DNA of 41,069 bases from assembly GCA_964415365.1 (NCBI GenBank), contig CAYPYW010000019.1, forward strand, positions 1-41,069. Reading direction: 5' to 3'. The stretch is from Hydromicrobium sp964415365. Lineage in GTDB: Bacteria > Actinomycetota > Humimicrobiia > Humimicrobiales > Humimicrobiaceae. A program made the translations under genes and the position numbers. This document shows positions 10,010 to 17,546 of the stretch, piece by piece. The notes below the pieces were generated by a model. The model was given only the letters and a program-made list of their open reading frames with translations, ran no database searches and had not been told where the DNA came from. Position 1 is the stretch's first letter. The number at the start of each line of letters is the position of its first letter.

Positions 10010-11053
10010 TTGATAAATTTACAAAGTGATGTTGTAAATAAACCCACCATGGAGATGTGGGATGCAATGCGGAAAGCAGAAACTGGCTGGGTTATCGATA
10101 GGGAAGACGAGTCTGTAAATTTACTGGAAAACAAAGCTGCAAAAAAAATGGGCAAGGAGGCGGCACTTTTTGTCCTGACAGGAAGGATGGCTCTCCTGGT
10201 TGCCCTTATGACACTGGCGAACAGGGGGCATCAGGTTATTCTGGAAAAGTACTCACATATTCTATGGGCAGAAGAGTGGGGATTATCATATATATGCGGA
10301 CTTTATCCAAGACCCGTACTGGGAAAGTCAGGAATCATGGATCCGGCAGACATAGAGGAAGCTATGCTCGAGTCAAGGTTTAAACACAGGCCGGTAACTG
10401 ATCTTGTGTGTCTGGAGAATACGCATAATATGGCCGGTGGAACCGTGATGAGTCTTGAACGAACAGAATCGATATGCAATCTGGCTCATAGGTATAAGGC
10501 CAGGGTTTTATTGGATGGGGCAAGAATATTCCATGCAGCTCTGGCCCTTGGTATTGATGTAAAAGAACTGGTGGCCTCTGCGGACATGGTTATGTTCAGT
10601 CTGGTTAAAGGTTTGAGTGCACCAGGAGGAGCAATTTTGTGCGGAACAAAAAGGGATATATCAGAAGCCTATATCAATCTAAGCAGAATAGGTGCACACA
10701 GCTTTCATAAGCTGGGAATCCTGGCTTCGGCCGGAATGATAGCTTTAGACAGTATGGTTGACAGATTGTACGAAGACCAATTAAAGGCAAGAGATTTTGC
10801 CTATAAAATAAATGCGGTTGATGGTATAAAGGTAAACCTCGATGGTGTTCAAACGAACATTGTAATGGCTGATATTTCCGGTACCGGACTAAGAAGTGAT
10901 AAATTCCTGGAATCTCTTAAACAAAACAATATTTTTGCCCATAAGTTTACAGACAATATTGTTAGATTTACATTTCACCGTCATATTGTTAATAAGGATA
11001 TCGATACTGTTATAAGCGTTATTAATAGGATAATTAATAAAGAAACTAAATAA
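10010..11053 (+). CDS. Threonine aldolase / beta-eliminating lyase family PLP enzyme
   Basis: Fold-type I PLP enzyme resembling low-specificity L-threonine aldolase, which splits beta-hydroxy amino acids to glycine and an aldehyde. Features seen: SDVVNKPTMEMWDAM at the N-terminus, His83 in YSHILWAEE (the PLP-stacking position), the DG-AR motif at about 169-172, and the Schiff-base Lys200 in SLVKGLSAPGG. Known aldolases usually have SKG here, so the Val before Lys is a small departure. The product is 347 residues, the family norm. TTG start preceded by AAGGAG, 15 bases after hyuA. In this operon it would consume or produce a glycine-type intermediate; that role is inferred. Confidence 0.85.
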   Translation: MINLQSDVVNKPTMEMWDAMRKAETGWVIDREDESVNLLENKAAKKMGKEAALFVLTGRMALLVALMTLANRGHQVILEKYSHILWAEEWGLSYICGLYPRPVLGKSGIMDPADIEEAMLESRFKHRPVTDLVCLENTHNMAGGTVMSLERTESICNLAHRYKARVLLDGARIFHAALALGIDVKELVASADMVMFSLVKGLSAPGGAILCGTKRDISEAYINLSRIGAHSFHKLGILASAGMIALDSMVDRLYEDQLKARDFAYKINAVDGIKVNLDGVQTNIVMADISGTGLRSDKFLESLKQNNIFAHKFTDNIVRFTFHRHIVNKDIDTVISVINRIINKETK

Positions 11054-11072
11054 ATATAAAGGAGAAAATGGA

Positions 11073-11876
11073 ATGAGAATACTTGTTCTTTGCCCTTTTG
11101 GAAGCTGTGAACCATTTGGACGGGAAAATCTTAAAAAGGTTGCGCGGCCCGGGACTGAGTTCGACTGCGAGTGTATCGAGAAGGTATTTCCGTTACCATA
11201 TAATACTTTCCCTTACAATATGCTGAAATGCATAAATGCTTCTGTGGAGAGGACTATTCAGGCTGAAAAACAGGGATATGATGCCATAGTTAATTCATGT
11301 GTAAGCGATCCAGGATTGTTTGAAATGAGGGCAGTTGTTGATATTCCGGTAACCGGTTGTTTCGAATCGGCAACCCACCTTGCTTCGATAATGGGAGCCA
11401 AGTGGTCTGTAGTTACAGTAGAGGAATTGGTTGCAAAGAGATTTGACAAACTGCTGGTAGATTTCTATGGGGTGAGGCAGACTATGGCTTCAATCAGACA
11501 TATAAACATTAGGGCCAATGAATTATATCCTGAAATAACATCTACAGAAGAGGTCGCAAGAAGACTAATCGAAGTGAGTAAAAAATGCATACGGGAAGAT
11601 GGTGCTGAAATAATTATTTCCGGGTGTACAATAATGTCTTCTCTGATTACTAACTACATAAGGGAAGACCCCATGAAATTAATAGGTGCCCCCATGATAG
11701 ATCCAATGATAACTGCATTTAAATTTGCAGAAATGATGGTAGACCTTAGGGAAATGGCCGGGTACCCTTCTGTAAGCAGGACAGGATTATATGAAAAGCA
11801 GCCCAAAAAAGAATTTGCTGAGCTTAGAAAATATTTAGCTGAAAATGTTCAACCGGAAAAGTTTTATTATGAGTAA
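11073..11876 (+). CDS. Aspartate/glutamate/hydantoin racemase family protein
   Basis: Cofactor-independent racemase of the Asp/Glu/hydantoin superfamily, which uses two cysteines as acid and base. The candidate pair is Cys76 in NSCVSDPG and Cys185 in ISGCTIMSS, each at the end of one of the two similar halves. It has 267 residues, slightly longer than typical hydantoin racemases (about 240-250). AAAGGAG precedes ATG 11073. It is the last gene of the MttB-Hyu operon (19-base gap), and its pairing with HyuA/B suggests racemisation of a hydantoin or carbamoyl amino acid. Maleate isomerase-like activity is an alternative. Confidence 0.85.
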   Translation: MRILVLCPFGSCEPFGRENLKKVARPGTEFDCECIEKVFPLPYNTFPYNMLKCINASVERTIQAEKQGYDAIVNSCVSDPGLFEMRAVVDIPVTGCFESATHLASIMGAKWSVVTVEELVAKRFDKLLVDFYGVRQTMASIRHINIRANELYPEITSTEEVARRLIEVSKKCIREDGAEIIISGCTIMSSLITNYIREDPMKLIGAPMIDPMITAFKFAEMMVDLREMAGYPSVSRTGLYEKQPKKEFAELRKYLAENVQPEKFYYE

Positions 11877-11929
11877 TTTATTACGAGTAATAATGTAAAA
11901 TTATTAAACCGAAACATAACGGTGGAGAT

Positions 11930-12060
11930 ATGATTTACCTATCAGGTGATTTTAGTTTTTATTAAGATCATATAGATTTATAGATGTCTGTTCAGGGGTC
12001 GTTGTAATTGTTGTAGCTACAGAATATCTTAGGTCGGCTATTCGGAAAGAATACGAATAG
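11930..12060 (+). pseudogene. Possible small relic ORF with frameshift
   Basis: In the 347-base gap after the racemase, GGTGGAG stands three bases before ATG 11930, which opens an 11-codon frame ending at TAA 11963. A different frame is open from 11956 to TAG 12058 and encodes a hydrophobic-then-basic tail (GVVVIVVATEYLRSAIRK) resembling the end of a membrane permease. Joining the two at the T5 run near 11956-11960 would give a short membrane peptide. This could be decay of a permease gene, a sequencing indel, or chance. Confidence 0.2.
12038..12060. promoter_or_regulatory. Inverted repeat upstream of the aminotransferase cluster
   Basis: Perfect 7-bp arms CTATTCG (12038-12044) and CGAATAG (12054-12060) flank nine bases, 70 bases upstream of the promoter at 12130. 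A partly similar string, TTTCGGATACGATA, lies inside the promoter spacer, so a regulator could touch both. A 10-base palindrome TGTAGCTACA also occurs at 12012-12021. The regulatory role is inferred. Confidence 0.3.
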
Positions 12061-12129
12061 AATTGAGATTATTCCAGGGCTGCTTGTAATTTAAAATAAT
12101 TATTTTCTAAAAAAATATGTGGAATATAA

Positions 12130-12157
12130 TTGACAAATATTTCGGATACGATATACT
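12130..12157 (+). promoter_or_regulatory. Sigma70-type promoter of the aminotransferase-E1-KARI cluster
   Basis: A consensus -35 box TTGACA (12130-12135) is followed after 16 bases by TATACT (12152-12157). Transcription would start near 12164, leaving a leader of about 60 bases before ATG 12224. This is the strongest promoter-like sequence in the first half of the window and marks 12224 as the start of a new transcription unit. Confidence 0.7.
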
Positions 12158-12223
12158 TAACATGATATATTTATTAATAAAAATTGTGGGAATATTATTA
12201 AAAAAAGACAGGAGCTTTGAGTC

Positions 12224-13141
12224 ATGCAAGAGCAATCAAAATATATTTATTTAAATGGTGAAATTGTACCATTTAAGGATGCAAAGATACATGTATTATC
12301 AGTAGGCATGACATATGCTGCAACGGTTTTTGAAGGACTGAGGGGATATTGGAATTCCAAAGAAAAGCAATTGTTTGTTTTTAAGCTTGATAATCATATT
12401 AAAAGGCTTTTGGAATCAATAAAAATGGCAAGAATAGACAGTGATTTAACATACGAGAAGATCAGAGACTCCATAATAAGACTGCTTAAAAAGAGTAATT
12501 TTGAGACAGACGTTCACATAAGGCAATTAGTCTTCATAGAAGGCATAGGCCCGATGAATACCAGTGGACCGGTAGGACTGGCAGTTGCAGCAATCCCTTC
12601 GTATAGATTTTTTGATACAGAAAACGGTATTAATTGTGCGGTGAGCTCATGGAGAAGGGTTTCTGCAAATTCCAGCCCGCCCCGTATAAAATGCACCGCT
12701 AATTACCACAACAGCAGGCTTGCATCAATACAGGGAAAACTTGACGGATATGACAGTATTATTTTTCTGAACGAGCTGGGAAAAGTCTGCGAGGGTCCTT
12801 CCATGTGCATATTTATGGTAAGGAATGGACAGGTAATAACACCCCCTGTATCGAGTGACATATTGGAAAGCATAACAAGGGACACAACTATAAAATTACT
12901 GGAAGAGTATCATGACATTAAAGTCATAGAGAGAGATATAGATAGAACAGAACTGTATGTATCGGATGAACTTTTTTTCAGTGGAACTGCCTGTGAAATA
13001 ACGCCAATTGTATCAGTTGACAAAAATACTGTGGGTGAAGGAAAGATTGGGGCAATAACAAAGAATATCCAAAAAACGTACCTGGATATAGTGAAAGGCT
13101 TAAATAAAAACCATGCCGATTGGAGGACTCCCATATATTAA
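12224..13141 (+). CDS. ilvE: Branched-chain amino acid aminotransferase-like (class IV PLP)
   Basis: Class IV aminotransferase that swaps amino groups between 2-oxo acids and glutamate; closest in look to bacterial IlvE. The 305 residues match E. coli IlvE length. Seen: FEGLRGYW near residue 37, the PLP Lys at about 156 in IKCTANYHNSRLA (IlvE has KAGGNYL here, so the residues beside Lys are changed), ITRDTTIKLL, and SGTACEITPIVSVD at the C-terminal side, ending in DWRTPIY as IlvE proteins do. AGGAG precedes ATG. First gene after a good promoter. The altered residues near Lys may shift specificity away from valine/leucine; this is inference. Confidence 0.88.
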   Translation: MQEQSKYIYLNGEIVPFKDAKIHVLSVGMTYAATVFEGLRGYWNSKEKQLFVFKLDNHIKRLLESIKMARIDSDLTYEKIRDSIIRLLKKSNFETDVHIRQLVFIEGIGPMNTSGPVGLAVAAIPSYRFFDTENGINCAVSSWRRVSANSSPPRIKCTANYHNSRLASIQGKLDGYDSIIFLNELGKVCEGPSMCIFMVRNGQVITPPVSSDILESITRDTTIKLLEEYHDIKVIERDIDRTELYVSDELFFSGTACEITPIVSVDKNTVGEGKIGAITKNIQKTYLDIVKGLNKNHADWRTPIY

Positions 13142-13228
13142 AACTGGTAATAAAATAAATATTTAATTGAATAGTGATAAGAATCTAAATGAAAATATCC
13201 AAAGAAAAAAAAAATTGAAATACTTGAG

Positions 13229-14146
13229 ATGATGATAAAAATAAGGCTTTTTGAAGAAAAGGCAAGGGAGCTGTACTATAATGGCTCGATAAGAGGGACA
13301 CTTCATCTATCCATAGGGCAGGAGGCTGTTGCTGCAGGAGCCTGTCTTGCTATAAATAAAGACGATTATATTATTTCCAACCATAGAGGACATGGCCATT
13401 GCCTGGCCAAAGGGTCAAATGAAAAAAGAGTTCTTGCAGAGATATTGGGCAAGGAAGACGGTCTCTGTGAAGGCAGAGGAGGGTCCATGCATATTTTTGA
13501 TATTCCTTCAGGTGTGATGGGTACCAATGGAATTGTTGGAGGAGGAATTCCTATCGCTACTGGAATAGGACTTGGTATTATCCTTAATAAAGCTGATAAA
13601 GTGGTTCTATGTTTCTTTGGTGACGGAGCTTCAAATGAGGGTTCCTTCCATGAAGCAATAAACCTGGCTGCAGTATGGAAGTTACCTGTAGTATTTATAT
13701 GTGAAAATAATCAGTTTGGAGATACAACCCCCTATAGAGACGTTACCCCGATAGAAAATATTTCAGACAGAGCGGTTTCTTATGGGATCAAAGGGGAGAC
13801 CATAGATGGAAATAATGTACTGATGGTTTATGAAAAAGTATCCAGGGCAGTAAAAAAAGCTAGAGAAGGAGAAGGTCCGATATTGATCGAGTGCCGTACA
13901 TATAGATGGGAGGGACATCACCTGGGGGATCCCTGCGTGTATCGCACCAGAGATGAAATAGCACTCTGGAAGGAGAAGTGCCCGATAGTAAGGTTTAAGA
14001 AACTTTTAAAAGAAGAAAAAACTTTAAGTGATAGTGAAATCAAGAAAATTGAAGATGAAATAAAACAAAAAATAAAAGAAGCAGAAGAATTTGCAGTTAA
14101 CAGTAAAAATCCGAGTGCAAAAAAGGTACTGGATTATGTTTACTAG
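13229..14146 (+). CDS. Pyruvate/2-oxoacid dehydrogenase-type E1 component, alpha subunit
   Basis: Thiamine-diphosphate-dependent 2-oxoacid decarboxylase, alpha half. The TPP signature is intact: GDG at 131-133 and NN at 160-161, with HRGHGH and GRGGSMH active-site loops upstream. With ATG 13229 the product has 305 residues, starts inside the usual first helix and lacks a ribosome binding site. An ATG at 13189 reads MKISKEKKN then hits TGA after an A10 run (13205-13214); one base fewer in that run would join it in frame (MKISKEKKIEILEMM...), exactly the N-terminus expected for the family. So the real gene may begin at 13189 through slippage, or the run may carry an indel error. Beta subunit follows 12 bases later. 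Confidence 0.88.
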   Translation: MMIKIRLFEEKARELYYNGSIRGTLHLSIGQEAVAAGACLAINKDDYIISNHRGHGHCLAKGSNEKRVLAEILGKEDGLCEGRGGSMHIFDIPSGVMGTNGIVGGGIPIATGIGLGIILNKADKVVLCFFGDGASNEGSFHEAINLAAVWKLPVVFICENNQFGDTTPYRDVTPIENISDRAVSYGIKGETIDGNNVLMVYEKVSRAVKKAREGEGPILIECRTYRWEGHHLGDPCVYRTRDEIALWKEKCPIVRFKKLLKEEKTLSDSEIKKIEDEIKQKIKEAEEFAVNSKNPSAKKVLDYVY

Positions 14147-14158
14147 AAAAGGCTATCT

Positions 14159-15136
14159 ATGAAAGAAATAACATATGTCCAGGCAGTACGGGAAGCCCTG
14201 GATGAGGAAATGAAAAGGGATGAAAAAGTATTTTTGCTGGGGGAGGATATTGGTCCACAGGGTGGTGTATTTCATGCAACTGAAGGTTTACTGGCGAAAT
14301 ATGGACCGGACAGGGTGAGGCAAACTCCTATTTCTGAATGTTCGATTATAGGTGCAGCATGCGGTGCTTCTATGGTTGGATTAAGACCAGTGGCTGAGAT
14401 AATGTATTTTGATTTTATTACCATAGCAATGGATCAGCTGGTAAATCAAATTGCCAAGATTAGATACATATCTAATGGCCAGATAAAATTACCACTGGTT
14501 ATCCGTACCCAGGGAGGAGGTGGGAGAGGGAAAGGTCCTCAGCACTCTCAGAGCCTGGAAGCATGGTTTCTGCATGTACCAGGATTAAAGATTTTAATGC
14601 CTTCTAGTCCATATGATGCTAAAGGACTACTTAAAAATGCTATCCGGGATGATAGTCCGGTATTATTTATTGAAAATGCGATTCTTTATAATACCAGGGG
14701 AATGGTTCCGGAAGATGATTGTATTGTTCCAATAGGTAAAGCTGAAGTTAAAAAGGAGGGCAAAGACATAACAATAGTTGCAGTTTCTTTTATGGTTTTA
14801 AGGGCATTGGAAGTAGCGGAAGAATTAAGAAGTGAAGGATTATCTATAGAAGTAATAGATCTTAGGTCTGTATACCCCATTGATATAGAGACAATAATAG
14901 AATCCGTTAAAAAGACATCAAGATTATTAGTCTTGCATGAATCCTGTACAAGGGGGGGTATTGGCGGAGAGATTGTTGCACAAATCACCGAAAAAGCTTT
15001 TGATTATTTAGATGCTCCTGCGGTCAGGATTGGAGGCCTGGAAGCTCCTATGCCGTATGCTGAATCATTGGAATCAGAAGTCATACCAGGTAAAAATAAA
15101 ATAATCAAAAAAATAAAGGAACTAATAAATATTTAA
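14159..15136 (+). CDS. Pyruvate/2-oxoacid dehydrogenase-type E1 component, beta subunit
   Basis: Transketolase-like beta half that completes the E1 heterotetramer with the preceding gene. The 325 residues are standard. Visible landmarks are GEDIGPQGGVF near residue 28, TPISECSIIGAACG with the catalytic Glu near residue 60, RTQGGGGRGKGPQHSQS, and the C-terminal transketolase domain from about residue 195 with HESCTRGGIGGEI. No E2 (dihydrolipoyl acyltransferase) or E3 gene follows, unlike pyruvate, branched-chain or acetoin dehydrogenase operons. The E1 pair may work alone as a decarboxylase/carboligase, or share an E2 encoded elsewhere. Confidence 0.93.
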   Translation: MKEITYVQAVREALDEEMKRDEKVFLLGEDIGPQGGVFHATEGLLAKYGPDRVRQTPISECSIIGAACGASMVGLRPVAEIMYFDFITIAMDQLVNQIAKIRYISNGQIKLPLVIRTQGGGGRGKGPQHSQSLEAWFLHVPGLKILMPSSPYDAKGLLKNAIRDDSPVLFIENAILYNTRGMVPEDDCIVPIGKAEVKKEGKDITIVAVSFMVLRALEVAEELRSEGLSIEVIDLRSVYPIDIETIIESVKKTSRLLVLHESCTRGGIGGEIVAQITEKAFDYLDAPAVRIGGLEAPMPYAESLESEVIPGKNKIIKKIKELINI

Positions 15137-15162
15137 AAGTAATTAATGTAAGGGAGCAAAAG

Positions 15163-16185
15163 GTGGAGAAGAAAATTTATATGAATGAGGATGCAAACCT
15201 CGGTTTAATTTCCGATAAGACAATTGCAGTAGTAGGATATGGAACTCAGGGAACAGCTCAGGCACTGAACATGCGTGATTCAGGATTAAATGTAATAGTT
15301 GGTGCAGATAAAGGTACTGAAGACTGGTACAGGGCAAAGGAAGATGGATTCGAAGTCCTATCAATAAAAGACGCTTCGGTTAAGGCACAGATATTTAATC
15401 TTCAGATTCCTGATATGGCATACAGGTTGGCAGATACCTATAATAATGAAATAAAACCGAATCATAGTGAAGGAGACATAATCTGTCTGTCAAGCGCATT
15501 TAATTTTTATTATAACCATATTGAGGTCCCACCCGGTGTTGATGCAATTGTTGCAGCTCCCAAAAGCCCGGGATCAGCAGTGAGAAAAGAATTTGAAAAA
15601 GGTAATGGTGTTCCCGGACTACTTGCAATTCATAAGGATTCAACCGGAATGGCAAGAGAAAGAGGGCTTGCTATCTGTAAGGCAGTTGGTTTTACAAGGG
15701 TAGGTGTTCAGGAAACCACAATAGAGGAGGAAGTAGTGACCGATCTATTGGGTGAACATTGTGCATGGGGTGCAATAGTCACGCTCCTGATGGTGGTCTA
15801 TGAAGTGATGGTTGAAGAAGGATATGATCCTGATGTTGCTTTTTATGAAGGAATAAATGAATCAAAATTAACTACAGATCTGATTTATAAATTTGGTTTA
15901 GCAGGTATGTTAAAGAGAATTTCAATAACTGCTGCTTATGGAGCGGTTACAGTTGGACCAAAAATAATTGATAAAACTGTAAAAGAAAGAATAAGGAAGG
16001 CTTTATATGATATTAAAAACGGTAGCTTTGATAAAGACTGGAAGGAAGATTATGAAAATAACTATGTCAATTTTAATAAGCTAATAAAAGAAATTGAAAT
16101 GTCACAGGCAGAGATTGTAGGTAATAAGATAAGGAGTAAAATGGGTGTTATAAATAAAAATGATTTTGAAGTTAAGAATATTTAA
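15163..16185 (+). CDS. Ketol-acid reductoisomerase-like protein (variant active site)
   Basis: Homologue of IlvC, which isomerises and reduces 2-acetohydroxy acids. Seen: Rossmann motif VVGYGTQGTAQALNMRDSG (from residue 23), Lys134 in AAPKSPG, Asp194/Glu198 in TDLLGE, and Glu229/Glu233 in EGINE, all at metal- or substrate-binding positions. Aligned by eye with class I enzymes, the conserved AHG histidine is replaced by SSA (110-112), the HAQ after GYGSQG is TAQ, and the SISNTAEYG serine region reads ISITAAYG. The cofactor loop after the second strand is VGADKGTEDW, acidic where NADPH-using enzymes carry Arg and Ser, suggesting NADH. GTG start after AGGGAG; 340 residues. Probably acts on an unusual substrate. 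Confidence 0.85.
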   Translation: MEKKIYMNEDANLGLISDKTIAVVGYGTQGTAQALNMRDSGLNVIVGADKGTEDWYRAKEDGFEVLSIKDASVKAQIFNLQIPDMAYRLADTYNNEIKPNHSEGDIICLSSAFNFYYNHIEVPPGVDAIVAAPKSPGSAVRKEFEKGNGVPGLLAIHKDSTGMARERGLAICKAVGFTRVGVQETTIEEEVVTDLLGEHCAWGAIVTLLMVVYEVMVEEGYDPDVAFYEGINESKLTTDLIYKFGLAGMLKRISITAAYGAVTVGPKIIDKTVKERIRKALYDIKNGSFDKDWKEDYENNYVNFNKLIKEIEMSQAEIVGNKIRSKMGVINKNDFEVKNI

Positions 16186-16206
16186 ACATAAAATCAGGAG
16201 GTAGAA

Positions 16207-17436
16207 ATGCCTGGACCAGGATTTTATCTAGTTGGGGATGAGGAAAAAAAAGAAGTATTGGATGTCCTGGAAAATGGATATCTTTTCCGTTATGGAAGTG
16301 AGGACGATACTAGATTTAAACACAAGGTGGCAACTTTCGAGAAGGAATTTGCTAAATATGTTGGGGTTAATCATTGTATTGCACTGAGCAGTGGAACAGC
16401 GGCATTGCTTACATGCCTTACTGCATTAGGGATTGGACCGGGAGATGAGGTAATTATCCCTGGCTATACATTTATTGCGTCTATATCATCTATCATTTAT
16501 GCAAGAGCTATTCCTGTTTTTGCTGAAATAGATGAGTCTTTAACAATTGATCCCGATGATATAGAAAAAAAGATAACAGAAAAGACAAAGGCAATTATAC
16601 CTGTTCATATGCTTGGTAATCCATGTGATATGGAAAAGATCATGGAAATAGCCAAAAAGCATAAACTGTTTGTTATTGAAGATGTCTGCCAGGCTGCAGG
16701 TGCGTCATACAAAGGTAAAAAGCTTGGAAGCATAGGTGATATCGGGGCATTTTCACTAAACTTCTTTAAAACGATTTCTGCAGGGGATGGCGGAATAGTG
16801 GTAACAGATGACGGCATACTTTATGAGAGAGCATTTGGCTTCCATGACCAGGGACATAAACCATCCAGAATGGGGGTAGAAGTAGGTGTCAGGAGTTTGA
16901 TTGGATTAAACTTTAGAATAAATGAACTTACGGGTGCTGTTGCTCTGGCCCAGCTTAGAAAGATAGATAGGATCATTTCAACATTACATGAGAAAAAGAA
17001 GAAATTAAAGAATAAAATTCTTAATATAGATGGTATCGGTTTTAGAAAGATTAATGATGAAGGGGAATGTGCTACACTGCTGACACTTCTTTTTGACAAT
17101 CCAGAGATTGCAGAAAAGTTCTGTAAAAAAATTGGAACAAAGACGGTATATAATTCAGGTTGGCATGTATATAATAATATGGAAAACATTCTTGGGAAAA
17201 AAATGCCGACTAAAATCAATTGTCCCTTTGTATGTCCTTATTATGACCAGGAAGTGGAATACAGTGCTCATATGCTTCCAAAGACAGGCAGTATATTAAA
17301 ACGGGCTGTAAATATTAGTGTGGGTGTAGTGGATTCTGGCCTGGGAGCTGGTTTTGGAATTTCAATTCTATCTGATGACAAAGAAATAGATGACTGTGCC
17401 AATAAGATTAAGGATGTAATGGCTGATATATCTTAA
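16207..17436 (+). CDS. DegT/DnrJ/EryC1 family aminotransferase, copy 1
   Basis: Fold-type I PLP aminotransferase of the family that aminates keto-sugars and keto-cyclitols. The PLP Lys is Lys188 in SLNFFKTISAGDGG; SSGTAA at about 61-66 and the EDVCQAAG aspartate at about 159 bind the phosphate and ring nitrogen. 409 residues, family-typical. The C-terminal third carries CPFVCPYYDQEVEYSAHM, a paired-cysteine block also found in copy 2. CAGGAGG precedes ATG 16207, 21 bases after the reductoisomerase-like gene, so it belongs to that unit. Codon use is like the upstream genes. Confidence 0.9.
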   Translation: MPGPGFYLVGDEEKKEVLDVLENGYLFRYGSEDDTRFKHKVATFEKEFAKYVGVNHCIALSSGTAALLTCLTALGIGPGDEVIIPGYTFIASISSIIYARAIPVFAEIDESLTIDPDDIEKKITEKTKAIIPVHMLGNPCDMEKIMEIAKKHKLFVIEDVCQAAGASYKGKKLGSIGDIGAFSLNFFKTISAGDGGIVVTDDGILYERAFGFHDQGHKPSRMGVEVGVRSLIGLNFRINELTGAVALAQLRKIDRIISTLHEKKKKLKNKILNIDGIGFRKINDEGECATLLTLLFDNPEIAEKFCKKIGTKTVYNSGWHVYNNMENILGKKMPTKINCPFVCPYYDQEVEYSAHMLPKTGSILKRAVNISVGVVDSGLGAGFGISILSDDKEIDDCANKIKDVMADIS

Positions 17437-17546
17437 TAAGTTTTTTAGATTTTAGGCAGGTGATTTATTTGAAAACATTAATAATTTTAAATAATATTTC
17501 ACCTAATTATCAAATTAAATTTAAAAATAAATAGAAAAAGGTTAAA

